In this document: piece after piece, positions 8,867 through 16,907 of the stretch | How the letters are laid out: every line of letters begins with the position of its first letter | How positions within the stretch are numbered: position 1 is the stretch's first letter | NCBI GenBank assembly: GCA_903861115.1 | Contig: CAIOTD010000130.1 | Location: 1 to 39,680 of the forward strand | From: an uncultured Burkholderiales bacterium | Lineage (GTDB): Bacteria; Pseudomonadota; Gammaproteobacteria; Burkholderiales; Burkholderiaceae_C | Length of the DNA stretch: 39,680 bases | Reading direction: 5' to 3' | Notes under the pieces: model-generated | The model's input: only the letters and a program-made list of their open reading frames with translations | The model's database searches: none | What the model was told of the DNA's origin: nothing | Translations under genes and position numbers: made by a program

Positions 8867-8985
8867 CGACGGGGCTGATAAACTTGACCCGAATTCGAGA
8901 GTGGAAGAATGGTGTTTGATTGGCTTGATGTTGCCCGCTCAACAGGGCTTCAACAATTGCGTTTTTTCAAAAAAAACGACATTCA

Positions 8986-9873
8986 TTATCTGGGAGGCAA
9001 CATCTTCACCGGATCGATGGGTTTGCCTTGTTTGCGAACCTCGAAATGCAATTTGACTTGATCTGCATCGGTGTTGCCCATCTCTGCTATTTTCTGGCCT
9101 CGCTTGATGCTTTGATCTTCTTTGACCAACAAAGTTTGGTTGTGGGCATATGCACTCAAATAAGTGTTGTTGTGCTTAAGAATGATTAAATTTCCGTATC
9201 CTCTGAGTCCGGAGCCCGCGTAGACCACTTTGCCGTCTGCTGCGGCCAAAACAGGGTCTCCCGCTTTGCCAACGATGTCAATGCCTTTGTTTTTGATTTC
9301 GTCAAAATACGCATTCAATGCACCGTTTGCTGGCCAAGAGAAGACAATCTCATCGGCGTTGTCGCTGCTTGGGGGCTTGTTGGCTTGGACGGTGTTTGAG
9401 GCCGGGGGTGGCGTGCCGCTGGCATTGGCTTGGGGCGAGGTGCTTGCAACTGGTCGGACAACAACAGCATTGTTCTCTGCCGTGCTGGCGCTGATGGTTG
9501 CAGTCGAATTGGGCGCTTGAACGCGCAGGACCTGACCCACTTCAATGTTGTTGGGGTTGTCTAAGTTGTTCCATTTAACAATATCGCGCCAGTTTTGACC
9601 TTGATCGAGTCCAATGCGAATGAGTGTGTCGCCTTGCTTGACCGTGTAGTAGCCCGGTTTGCCAGCGTTCTCTGCACCCAAAGCACTCGCTGAGGAGGTG
9701 CCTATTTTAGCCACGCCCACACTCATCCAAATGCCTTGGCTGTTGACGCCCTTTTTGTCTTCGACGGGGGCAGGGGAGGAGCGCGTGGTCGAGCATGCAT
9801 TTAAAATTAAAACAATACTGGCAACCAGCACCAAACGCATGCCTGGGTTAAAGAGGTTGATCAAGCGAAGCAT
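8986..9873 (-). CDS. nlpD: NlpD-like lipoprotein (LysM plus inactive M23 domain)
   Basis: This 295-residue lipoprotein belongs to the EnvC/NlpD group that activates the cell-separation amidase AmiC at the septum. The lipobox ends LNAC, with Cys27 lipidated. A LysM peptidoglycan-binding domain spans about residues 75-119 (YYTVKQGDTL to VGQVLRV). A Pro/Ala/Ser-rich linker follows, then an M23 domain from about residue 185 to the end. Two zinc ligands are replaced: NKGID has Asn where peptidases have His, and KLHFEVR has Lys for the first His of HxH. It is therefore expected to be non-catalytic, as in E. coli NlpD. AAGGA sits just before the ATG at 9873. In many relatives rpoS follows nlpD; here rlmD does. 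Confidence 0.93.
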   Translation of the reverse strand: MLRLINLFNPGMRLVLVASIVLILNACSTTRSSPAPVEDKKGVNSQGIWMSVGVAKIGTSSASALGAENAGKPGYYTVKQGDTLIRIGLDQGQNWRDIVKWNNLDNPNNIEVGQVLRVQAPNSTATISASTAENNAVVVRPVASTSPQANASGTPPPASNTVQANKPPSSDNADEIVFSWPANGALNAYFDEIKNKGIDIVGKAGDPVLAAADGKVVYAGSGLRGYGNLIILKHNNTYLSAYAHNQTLLVKEDQSIKRGQKIAEMGNTDADQVKLHFEVRKQGKPIDPVKMLPPR

Positions 9874-9904
9874 ACGGGTCCTTGTTTTTTGGGAGCTATT
9901 TTTT

Positions 9905-10723
9905 TCATGCGATGCCAGATTTTAGAGGAACAAAGTGAACGGGCTCGAGAATTTGTCTTTCCAAACCTTTATTGGTTTTATCAATGACCAAAAGACTTTG
10001 GGAGCCATCTTGTGCCCAAGGCGCAACGATTCTGCCTCCCACATCCAATTGATCGATCCAAGCTTGAGGCAGCGTGTCTCCCCCTGCTGCTGAGATGATG
10101 CCTGAGTAAGGAGCGGCGCCTGGATGGCCAAGCATGCCATCTCCAAATATCAAATGCACATTTTCAAGCGACAACTGAGCCAGGTTGTTCAAGGCCTTTT
10201 CATGCAGTCCCTTGAGTCGCTCAATGCTGTAGACCTCTTTGCTCACTTCAGCTAAAAGTGCGGCTTGGTAACCACAGCCTGTTCCAATTTCTAAGACGCG
10301 GTTCAGTTTGCCTGTGATCAATAAGTTGCGACCTTGGCGAAGCAAGGAAATCATTCGAGCCACGACATTGGGTTTGGAGATGGTTTGACCCAAGCCAATA
10401 GGCAGGCTGGTGTCTTCATAGGCTTGATTGACCAAAGCAGTGTCAACAAATCTGTGTCTTTCAACGGTCCTAAGGGCTTTTAGAACCATCTCGTCTTCTA
10501 AGCCTTGAGCCATTAATTTATCGACCATCCTCTCCCTGACAGCCTTGGAGTCAAGCCCCAAGCCACTGGGCTTGTTTTGTGGGATCAATGGTTTTGGGGT
10601 TTTGTCCATCCCCCTTTGGTTGGAGGGGGTCATCACTTTTGTAGCGGACAAGAGCACCTCGGGCGGCGCGTTGTCGCGACCAAAGTCGATGCGTGCAGGA
10701 AAAGCGGGTCTTTTTTTCATCAA
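9905..10723 (-). CDS. pcm: Protein-L-isoaspartate O-methyltransferase
   Basis: This 272-residue enzyme uses SAM to methylate isoaspartyl residues in aged proteins, starting their repair. The core has RMVDKLMAQGLEDEMVLKALRTVERH, SLPIGLGQTISKP and the SAM-binding VLEIGTGCGYQAALLAE. A basic, proline-containing N-terminal extension of about 55 residues precedes the usual family start; its role is unknown. It starts 6 bases after surE stops, so the two are probably translationally coupled. The surE-pcm-nlpD order is the classic stationary-phase and stress group. Confidence 0.96.
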   Translation of the reverse strand: MMKKRPAFPARIDFGRDNAPPEVLLSATKVMTPSNQRGMDKTPKPLIPQNKPSGLGLDSKAVRERMVDKLMAQGLEDEMVLKALRTVERHRFVDTALVNQAYEDTSLPIGLGQTISKPNVVARMISLLRQGRNLLITGKLNRVLEIGTGCGYQAALLAEVSKEVYSIERLKGLHEKALNNLAQLSLENVHLIFGDGMLGHPGAAPYSGIISAAGGDTLPQAWIDQLDVGGRIVAPWAQDGSQSLLVIDKTNKGLERQILEPVHFVPLKSGIA

Positions 10724-10729
10724 TTGATT

Positions 10730-11515
10730 TTAAACAGAGGCCGCTAAATTGTCAGCCCATGGGGCCATTGCTTTGTAGTCGGTGATGTCTATTTGTATGG
10801 GGGTGAGGGATGCAAAGCCTTGTTGTGTCGCGTAAAAGTCTGTTCCCTCAGACTCGTCCTTGGCCGGACCGGCAGCCCCGATCCAATACATCGTCTCACC
10901 TCTGGGGTTGACTTGCGTGATGACTTTTTCTGCTGGGTGACGCCGTCCCAAGCGACAGACTTTGATCCCCTTTTGATCGGACAAAGGCACATTGGGGATG
11001 TTCACATTCAGCAGCCAAGGTTGTTGCTCATGGGCGGTTTGGTTTTGTGGGAAAGGCCTAATCAGGCCTTTTGCCATCAACTTGTCAACAAAGGATCTTG
11101 CAAATTGAGCGGCATCATCAATGTGTTTCCAGCCTTTATCTACTTGTGAAAACGCGATCGCTGGAATACCCATCAAGTAGCCCTCCATGGCCGCGCCCAC
11201 TGTACCCGAATAGATGGTGTCGTCTCCCATATTGGCGCCATTGTTGATGCCAGAGATGATCAAATCTGGGCGAAAGTCAAGCAGCCCCGTCAAAGCGATA
11301 TGGACACAATCTGCAGGTGTCCCGTTCACATATCTAAAACCATTGTCCCCTTGGTGCACGTACAAAGGCGAGTTGAGGGTCAAGGCATTGGACTTTGCGC
11401 TGTTGTTGAGTTCGGGGGCCACGACCTCAACATGGCCGAGGTTTTTAAATGCCTCAAAAAGAGCAACGATGCCAGGGGCACGGTAGCCGTCGTCGTTGGA
11501 GATAAGAATATTCAT
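10730..11515 (-). CDS. surE: 5'/3'-nucleotidase SurE (survival protein)
   Basis: This is a 261-residue metal-dependent nucleoside-monophosphate phosphatase. The start is set at the ATG at 11515 because the family begins with MNILISNDDGYRAPGI, whose Asp8-Asp9 pair binds the metal. Further motifs are NNSAKSNALTL and SGINNGANMGDDTIYSGTVGAAMEG. In-frame codons upstream add about 30 unrelated residues and are excluded. It is the first gene of the minus-strand group and is divergent from rpsF across a 304-base gap that also holds the rpsF promoter and leader. Confidence 0.96.
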   Translation of the reverse strand: MNILISNDDGYRAPGIVALFEAFKNLGHVEVVAPELNNSAKSNALTLNSPLYVHQGDNGFRYVNGTPADCVHIALTGLLDFRPDLIISGINNGANMGDDTIYSGTVGAAMEGYLMGIPAIAFSQVDKGWKHIDDAAQFARSFVDKLMAKGLIRPFPQNQTAHEQQPWLLNVNIPNVPLSDQKGIKVCRLGRRHPAEKVITQVNPRGETMYWIGAAGPAKDESEGTDFYATQQGFASLTPIQIDITDYKAMAPWADNLAASV

Positions 11516-11723
11516 AGGGGAGTTGGGTATGCAATGAAGGGGATTGTATGCCTTGCACACGAAGGTGGTGGTGGCGTGCTTGCGCGCTCTTGTCATTTTG
11601 GCCAAAGATCATCCGGGTCGTTGAGGCGGGCTGAGAGGGATGCCTGTTAATCCAAAAGCATTCATTATTGCGATTTTGGGGCGGCTCTTGTGATGTGAAT
11701 GTTGTTTGCTTGTCCTTAGAGCT

Positions 11724-11753
11724 TTGCGCCGGAAGATGAAAAAGGGCTATAAT
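11724..11753 (+). promoter_or_regulatory. Sigma-70 promoter of the rpsF operon
   Basis: TTGCGC (11724-11729), an 18-base spacer and a perfect TATAAT (11748-11753) form a good housekeeping promoter. Transcription would begin near 11760, leaving a leader of about 60 bases before rpsF. The remaining 11516-11723 upstream to surE shows nothing I recognise. Confidence 0.7.
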
Positions 11754-11765
11754 CTTGGGTTTTCC

Positions 11766-11806
11766 CTTGCTACACCACAAATGAGACGCCGTGGGTAGCT
11801 ACAACC
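11766..11806 (+). promoter_or_regulatory. Candidate S6:S18-binding autoregulatory leader
   Basis: Within the short rpsF leader, GCTAC (11769-11773) pairs with GTAGC (11795-11799) and CCAC (11775-11778) with GTGG (11791-11794). An unpaired stretch ends in CCG (11789-11791). Known S6:S18 leader elements in many bacteria use a helix with a conserved CCG, mimicking the binding site of the S6-S18 dimer on 16S rRNA, to repress this operon. The fold here is by eye only. Confidence 0.5.
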
Positions 11807-11819
11807 ACAAGGAGTGTTT

Positions 11820-12185
11820 ATGCGTCATTATGAAATCATACTCATGATCCATCCGGATCAAAGTGAGCAAGTCCCAGCCATGATGGAGCGATACAAAAGC
11901 CTCATCACCAATGGTGGCGGTGCGATCCATCGAATCGAAGATTGGGGCAGACGTCAATTAACATACATGATCAACAAGCTTGCAAAGGCTCATTACTTGT
12001 GTGTCAACATTGAAGCTTCTAAGGAAATCGTTGCAGAACTCGAGCATGCTTTCAAATTCAACGATGCTGTTTTGCGTCATTTGACCGTGCTCAAGAAAAA
12101 AGCCGAAACAGGTCCCTCTTCAATGATGAAGTCTGTTGAACGCGAAGAAGCACGCAAGACACAACAAGCTGAATTCCAAGCTTAA
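11820..12185 (+). CDS. rpsF: 30S ribosomal protein S6
   Basis: This 121-residue small-subunit protein pairs with S18 on the platform of the 30S subunit. It begins [19 protein letters not shown] and contains the conserved [16 protein letters not shown], followed by a charged C-terminal tail. ATG at 11820 is preferred over an in-frame GTG at 11814 because AAGGAG (11809-11814) is then correctly spaced and overlaps that GTG. It is the first gene of rpsF-priB-rpsR-rplI. Confidence 0.98.
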   Translation: MRHYEIILMIHPDQSEQVPAMMERYKSLITNGGGAIHRIEDWGRRQLTYMINKLAKAHYLCVNIEASKEIVAELEHAFKFNDAVLRHLTVLKKKAETGPSSMMKSVEREEARKTQQAEFQA

Positions 12186-12205
12186 TCTATTGAAACTGAC
12201 ACCGA

Positions 12206-12496
12206 GTGAATCGTCTGGTTTTAACTGCTTCGTTGGTTGAAATCGCACCTCTTAGGTATACCCCAGCAGGCCTTAGCGCAGCAGATGTCCTTCTAGAGCA
12301 TGAGTCTGAGCTAAAGGAGCATGGAGTCACCAGGCAAGTCAAGGCAAGTCTTAGAGGTAGAGCATTGGGTGAGTTGGCTGAAAAAATGATCAAACTTCCT
12401 CTGGGTACGCAGTGTGAATTTGAAGGTTTTTTAGCTTCCCCTAGGAATTCAAGAAGTGTTGTTTTTCATTTGACCCAATTTAATCAAATTTCATAG
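12206..12496 (+). CDS. priB: Primosomal replication protein N (PriB)
   Basis: This is a 96-residue single-strand-DNA-binding OB-fold protein that helps reload DnaB at stalled replication forks. The start is GTG at 12206, giving the typical MNRLVLTASLVE beginning. The central VLEH-like stretch (VLLEHESELKEHG) and the C-terminal FLASPRNSRSVVFHLTQF fit PriB. It lies between rpsF and rpsR, its standard place in Betaproteobacteria, 20 bases after rpsF. The same operon region encodes its functional partner DnaB. Confidence 0.93.
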   Translation: MNRLVLTASLVEIAPLRYTPAGLSAADVLLEHESELKEHGVTRQVKASLRGRALGELAEKMIKLPLGTQCEFEGFLASPRNSRSVVFHLTQFNQIS

Positions 12497-12508
12497 GAGG
12501 CCCGAATC

Positions 12509-12790
12509 ATGGCCACATTTAAAAAATTTAACAAAGACAAGCGTCCAAAGCGCAATACGCAATCCTTGCTTTTCAAGCGCAAGCGTTTTTGCCGCTTCAC
12601 AGTCACTGGTGTTGAAGAGATTGACTACAAAGACATCGATACATTGAGAGACTTCATTGCCGAGAATGGCAAAATCATTCCAGCACGCCTCACGGGTACT
12701 CGTGCGATTTTTCAACGCCAGTTAAACACCGCCATCAAGCGTGCTCGTTTTCTAGCCATGTTGCCTTACAGCGACCAACACAAGATCTGA
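12509..12790 (+). CDS. rpsR: 30S ribosomal protein S18
   Basis: This 93-residue protein is basic at its N-terminus ([15 protein letters not shown]) and has the conserved core [20 protein letters not shown] and the ending [10 protein letters not shown]. It binds 16S rRNA together with S6. A strong AGGAGG sits 8 bases before the ATG. It is 12 bases after priB and 11 before rplI, so clearly in one operon. Confidence 0.98.
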   Translation: MATFKKFNKDKRPKRNTQSLLFKRKRFCRFTVTGVEEIDYKDIDTLRDFIAENGKIIPARLTGTRAIFQRQLNTAIKRARFLAMLPYSDQHKI

Positions 12791-12801
12791 GGGGAGTTGA
12801 C

Positions 12802-13254
12802 ATGCAAATCATATTGCTAGATAAAGTTGTTAATTTGGGGAATTTGGGAGAGATCGTCCGTGTTAAAGACGGTTATGCCCGTAACTTTTTGATCCCATCT
12901 GGACGTGCTCGCAGAGCCACAGATGTTGCTATCAAAGAGTTTGAGCTTAAAAGAGCTGAACTTGAAAAAGCAGCGGCTGAAAAGCTCGCTGAGTCTCAAG
13001 CCTTGGGCGAGAAGTTGGCCGGCGTGACTGTGAAAATCACCCAAAAAGCGGGTGTTGATGGCCGCTTATTTGGCTCGGTGACCAATTTTGATGTGGCAGA
13101 AGAGCTCACCAAATTGGGCTTCAAAGTCCTCAAGGCGCAGGTTCGCATGCCCAAAGGTCCTATCAAGGTGGTTGGTGACTCAACAGTCAGCGTGTCTTTG
13201 CACACCGACGTTGTGGTTGAAATCACCGTCTCTGTTTACGGAGAGACCGCTTAA
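12802..13254 (+). CDS. rplI: 50S ribosomal protein L9
   Basis: This 150-residue protein starts [19 protein letters not shown] and contains the signature [17 protein letters not shown] long charged helix (about residues 41-75) links the N-terminal 23S-binding domain to the C-terminal domain. GGGAG precedes the ATG. It closes the ribosomal part of the operon and is followed directly by a strong terminator. Confidence 0.98.
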   Translation: MQIILLDKVVNLGNLGEIVRVKDGYARNFLIPSGRARRATDVAIKEFELKRAELEKAAAEKLAESQALGEKLAGVTVKITQKAGVDGRLFGSVTNFDVAEELTKLGFKVLKAQVRMPKGPIKVVGDSTVSVSLHTDVVVEITVSVYGETA

Positions 13255-13280
13255 GACTTCTTTTCTTAAGTTCTAGGCCA

Positions 13281-13315
13281 AAAGCCTCCTTGTTAAAAGC
13301 TCGGAGGCTTTTTTA
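13281..13315 (+). terminator. Rho-independent terminator after rplI
   Basis: AAAGCCTCC (13281-13289) pairs with GGAGGCTTT (13303-13311) around a 13-base loop, and T residues follow. It separates rplI from dnaB, so dnaB probably has its own promoter in 13316-13419, where I could not pick a clear -35/-10 pair. Confidence 0.9.
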
Positions 13316-13419
13316 TTGGTCAAAGCGACTTGTAGACAACTTGTCCCCAGCATATACACACACTTACCCAATGACTTATCGTGGAAAAAGGATTAGCATG
13401 GGCGTTTTAAAGGTGAGAG

Positions 13420-14820
13420 ATGTCAGCCGTTTTATCCAGTTTACAAGAAGATCAATTTCCTGACCAAGTGGTTACTCAACTGAGGATTCCACCTCACTCA
13501 TTGGAGGCTGAGTCCAGTGTGCTTGGTGGTTTGTTGTTGGATAACACATCTTGGGACAAGGTAGATGACTTGCTCAACGAAAATGATTTTTATCGCTACG
13601 AAAACAGAATCATTTATGCTTGTGTTCAATCTTTGATCAACGCCAATAAACCCGCTGACGTCATCACGGTTTATGAAACGCTACAAAATCAAGGTAAATC
13701 CGAAGAAATAGGGGGTCTTGCGTATCTCAACTCTTTGGCGCAGTTTGTCCCAAGCAGTGCCAATATCAGGCGCTATGGAGAAATCATTCGTGAACGCTCC
13801 ATTTTGAGAAAGCTGGTGAGTGCAAGCGATGATATTGCAACCACGGCCTTTAACCCCAAGGGTAAGCGAGTTGATCAAATCCTAGATGAGGCAGAGCAAA
13901 AGATCTTCAACATTGGTGAAGAAGGCTCTCGCATGAAGCAAGGCTTCCAGAACATGGACAACTTGGCTTTGGAGTTGATGGACCGCATTGAAGAGATGTC
14001 GCAAAATCCCAATGACATCACTGGTGTGCCCACAGGATTTTATGACTTTGATCGAATGACCAGCGGTTTACAGCCTGGTGACTTGATCGTACTCGCCGCA
14101 AGACCTTCGATGGGTAAAACGGCGTTGGCGATCAACATCGCAGAGCATGTGGCGATCAAAGAGCAGTTACCTGTTGCTGTGTTCTCGATGGAGATGGGCG
14201 CTTCACAATTGGCCATTCGTATTGTGGGCTCCATTGGTCGCATTGACCAAGGTCATTTGCGAACTGGCAAGCTGTCCCCTGATGAATGGCCTAAGTTGAC
14301 AGAGGCCATTGAGCGCTTGAGAAATATCTCTTTGCACATTGATGAGACCCCAGGCGTATCGCCTACAGAATTGCGAGCCAATGCTAGGCGTTTGGCCAAA
14401 AAATGCGGCAAGTTGGGCCTGATCGTTGTCGATTACATTCAATTGATGTCAGGGTCCTCAAGTGACAGTGACAATCGATCGACAGAACTTGGTGAAATTT
14501 CGAGGGGCTTAAAAATGTTGGCCAAGGAATTACAGTGCCCAGTCATTGCCTTGTCTCAGCTCAATCGTGGTGTTGAACAAAGAACTGATAAGCGCCCAAT
14601 GATGAGTGACCTGAGAGAGTCCGGCGCGATTGAGCAAGATGCTGACATCATCATGTTCATTTACAGAGATGATTATTACAACAAAGACAGCAAAGAGCCG
14701 GGCGTTGCTGAGATATTGATTGCAAAGCATCGCAATGGACCCACTGGGGTCGTGAAATTGACGTTCCTCAAATCAATCACCAAGTTTGAATCCATGGCAT
14801 CTGGCGGCGCAGAGTACTAA
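13420..14820 (+). CDS. dnaB: Replicative DNA helicase
   Basis: This 466-residue hexameric 5'-3' helicase unwinds DNA at the replication fork. The N-terminal DnaG-interaction domain begins at about residue 20 (LRIPPHSLEAESSVLGGLL). The RecA-like C-terminal domain has Walker A ARPSMGKTALA at about residue 226, Walker B GLIVVDYIQLM near 335 and the arginine-bearing LSQLNRGVEQR. There is no intein or insertion. AAAGGTGAGAG precedes the ATG. A terminator separates it from the upstream ribosomal genes, and another follows its stop. Confidence 0.98.
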   Translation: MSAVLSSLQEDQFPDQVVTQLRIPPHSLEAESSVLGGLLLDNTSWDKVDDLLNENDFYRYENRIIYACVQSLINANKPADVITVYETLQNQGKSEEIGGLAYLNSLAQFVPSSANIRRYGEIIRERSILRKLVSASDDIATTAFNPKGKRVDQILDEAEQKIFNIGEEGSRMKQGFQNMDNLALELMDRIEEMSQNPNDITGVPTGFYDFDRMTSGLQPGDLIVLAARPSMGKTALAINIAEHVAIKEQLPVAVFSMEMGASQLAIRIVGSIGRIDQGHLRTGKLSPDEWPKLTEAIERLRNISLHIDETPGVSPTELRANARRLAKKCGKLGLIVVDYIQLMSGSSSDSDNRSTELGEISRGLKMLAKELQCPVIALSQLNRGVEQRTDKRPMMSDLRESGAIEQDADIIMFIYRDDYYNKDSKEPGVAEILIAKHRNGPTGVVKLTFLKSITKFESMASGGAEY

Positions 14821-14868
14821 GGATGCTGTAGAGCTAAAAAATAAGTCAGTTTCAGATCAAGCAACCTT

Positions 14869-14894
14869 GAAGAAGGCCTCTTAGAGGCCTTCTT
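14869..14894 (+). terminator. Rho-independent terminator after dnaB
   Basis: AAGAAGGCCTC and GAGGCCTTCTT form an 11-base perfect stem with a TTA loop, followed by GAGCTTTTTG. It ends dnaB transcription 50 bases after its stop and stands between convergent genes. Confidence 0.8.
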
Positions 14895-14905
14895 GAGCTT
14901 TTTGC

Positions 14906-15385
14906 TCAGCCGTGTGCGTCCAGCGGTTTTCCGTTGACCTGCACGGGGTTGGAGCTGATCAGAGAGAATGCAACGATGCAGGGCTTGTCTGTTCGATTGA
15001 ACCAGTTGTGTACAGTGCCCCTTTGCACCAAAACATCTCCTGCTTTGAGTGTAACCATCACATCGTCGTCCAATGTCATGTCAATTTCACCAGAGATCAC
15101 GACCGCATAGTCAATTGAATCGGTGCGGTGATTGCGAGGCGTAACGCCTGGTTCGAATTGAACCACCCTAAAAACCGTACCGTTGTCTACGGTTGTTTTA
15201 AATGAGGCCTTGGTCGGGTCGGTAAATCCATCGTTGTCGACTGGAAAACCTTGTGATGACCAAATCACGGATGAGGATGCACCTGGGCGGTTTGATATCA
15301 CATTTTGAACGATTTCATCGACCTCAACGATGGCTTTGCCATGCTCATTGTGGCCAGTGACGACACGTCGAATTTTTAAGCTCAT
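14906..15385 (-). CDS. Cupin-domain protein
   Basis: This 159-residue protein has one cupin barrel. The first motif is around TPRNHRTDSIDYAVVISGEI and the second is GDVLVQRGTVHNWFN, where His/Asp/Glu residues would bind a metal. The N-terminal 50 residues (LKIRRVVTGHNEHGKAIVEVDE) match a common set of bacterial cupins found beside catabolic genes. No specific reaction can be given. It is the second gene of a two-gene minus-strand unit, 28 bases after the alpha/beta hydrolase, and may be an isomerase, dioxygenase or non-enzymatic binder in the same pathway. Confidence 0.88.
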   Translation of the reverse strand: MSLKIRRVVTGHNEHGKAIVEVDEIVQNVISNRPGASSSVIWSSQGFPVDNDGFTDPTKASFKTTVDNGTVFRVVQFEPGVTPRNHRTDSIDYAVVISGEIDMTLDDDVMVTLKAGDVLVQRGTVHNWFNRTDKPCIVAFSLISSNPVQVNGKPLDAHG

Positions 15386-15413
15386 GGGATTTCCTTGTAC
15401 TAGGGTTAAATAA

Positions 15414-16304
15414 TTATTGAATGCCGTGCTTTTTTAAAAAAGACGTAAAAATTTGCGCAAGCTTGGGTTCTGCTTCTCTCCACTCCTGTCGATCCCACTC
15501 TTTCAAAAGTTGGTCGTCTGGGTATGGCGTGACAACATTTTCATGAATCTCACAGTTGGGCAAAAGTTTTGAGGCTTTCCTTGCCGTGACGGGTGTATGT
15601 ATGACGTCATTGCCAGCAATCAGGCAAGTTGGTGCTGACGTGTCTCTCAATTGTTGCTCGGTCGCACCTACGATGGGCAATAAGGCCGATGCCAAAAAGC
15701 ATTCTCGCCAGTGTGACATCACGCGGATGAACTCATCAACTGGGGTTTGGAGCAATTTTTCTAAATTGCTGGGGCGTGCAGCAATCAATGACTTAAAGTG
15801 ATCGCTTTGAGTGATGGCTTTCATGCCCCCATTTTCTGCAAGGGTGATGAACTGTCCATAGTACTCTTGGGCCAAATGATTGACGGCATCTTGGCCGCCT
15901 GTCAGGCGCCACAAAAGCAAACCTTGAGTTGCTTTGGGGTGACGAATGGCAAAGAGGATGGCCAAGCGTGCTCCCGCCGAGGAGCCGCCCACAATCAATG
16001 GCAAAGCATTGAGCTGTAGCGCCAAATCATACAAGTCGTCAGCCCACACTTCGTGCTCAGAGGCGCTGCCATCAAAGCCAACCTCTGAGGATCCGCAATT
16101 TCTTCTGTCATGAAGCAAGACTCTGTAGCCTGCATTTGCAATATCTCTTGCTAAATTCAGCAACTCGTTGTACGGACGTCTACTCCCCGGCGTTAGAGCA
16201 ATCCATGGCCCTTCTTGCCCGATGATTTCGTAATTGATGGCAATATGTCTAACTATGGCTTGTGGCACAGCTTTACCTTTTAAATTGAATGGGATAAAGG
16301 GCAA
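15414..16304 (-). CDS. Alpha/beta-fold hydrolase
   Basis: This 296-residue alpha/beta hydrolase has a nucleophile elbow GGSSAG with Ser109 and an upstream LLHDRRNCGSS strand-turn typical of the fold's oxyanion region. LIAGNDVIHTP near residue 220 probably supplies the acid. I cannot assign the catalytic His with confidence. There is no signal peptide, so it is cytoplasmic. It may cleave an ester, lactone or C-C bond; the substrate is unknown. It is followed by the cupin gene in a likely operon and lies close to the divergent catabolic cluster. Confidence 0.85.
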   Translation of the reverse strand: MPFIPFNLKGKAVPQAIVRHIAINYEIIGQEGPWIALTPGSRRPYNELLNLARDIANAGYRVLLHDRRNCGSSEVGFDGSASEHEVWADDLYDLALQLNALPLIVGGSSAGARLAILFAIRHPKATQGLLLWRLTGGQDAVNHLAQEYYGQFITLAENGGMKAITQSDHFKSLIAARPSNLEKLLQTPVDEFIRVMSHWRECFLASALLPIVGATEQQLRDTSAPTCLIAGNDVIHTPVTARKASKLLPNCEIHENVVTPYPDDQLLKEWDRQEWREAEPKLAQIFTSFLKKHGIQ

Positions 16305-16537
16305 TTTAACAGAAAATTTTGGGTTGTATATTGCCTAAATCCCTAGTTTACGGGGTTTGATTTTATAAAAGTATGTAATCAAAGCCACCAAATAGTCGAG
16401 GGCATCAAAGCGGAGATAATGGAACGAAGGTCAATCTTCGGATCTTTATCTTTCCAAGGGGGGGATGGGGATTTTTACGCATGGCTATTCTGTCTTGAAT
16501 GCCTTAAGATGACTGAAATTAAAGGTTGGAGCTTGTG

Positions 16538-16849
16538 ATGATTAAAGCGATAGAAGTTATTTTTTTTCTGAGTTTATTTCTCAGTCAATGTGTTCAAGCT
16601 GAGAGTGTCACTGTCAATGTAAAAGGCGAAGTTGAACTTGAAAATTTTAATTGTTCAAAAACCAATAGTGTTTTGATCAAAAGAGTTTGTTATAAAGCTG
16701 AAGATGCTTATCTGATTGTTCAAATCAAAGACAATTGGTTTCAGCATTGTGCAGTGGATCAAAAAAAGTACGACGCATTGATGGCTGCCAAATCCTTCAA
16801 CAAGTACTACAACGAAGACATTAAAGGGCAATTCAGTTGCTATCGCTGA
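16538..16849 (+). CDS. Small secreted KTSC-like domain protein
   Basis: This 103-residue protein has a signal peptide (about residues 1-21, ending VQA). The mature part resembles the KTSC domain: a Ser followed by an Ile-containing strand and a Tyr (SVLIKRVCYKAEDAYLIVQI), then a Tyr-x-x-Leu helix and the ending SFNKYYNEDIKGQF. The domain is widespread and of unknown function. Four cysteines remain after cleavage and could form disulfides in the periplasm. ATG at 16538 is preferred over an in-frame TTG at 16526 because TTGGAG is then well spaced. The upstream 16305-16537 holds no other gene that I can see. Confidence 0.7.
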   Translation: MIKAIEVIFFLSLFLSQCVQAESVTVNVKGEVELENFNCSKTNSVLIKRVCYKAEDAYLIVQIKDNWFQHCAVDQKKYDALMAAKSFNKYYNEDIKGQFSCYR

Positions 16850-16907
16850 AGCGCTTAAAGATCGGGTATTTTTAAAGTTTTATATTGTTTAAACGAGAGA
16901 TTGAAAA

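Noticed and set aside
8960-8978. CGTTTTTT/AAAAAACG palindrome between nlpD and rlmD, considered as a terminator
   Set aside because: The stem is nearly all A-T and the two genes run the same way in a conserved group; it is probably a homopolymer coincidence.
16356-16383. TTTGATT-N14-AATCAAA inverted repeat upstream of the alpha/beta hydrolase
   Set aside because: AT-rich arms with a long spacer are easily found by chance; no regulator gene is adjacent to support an operator.
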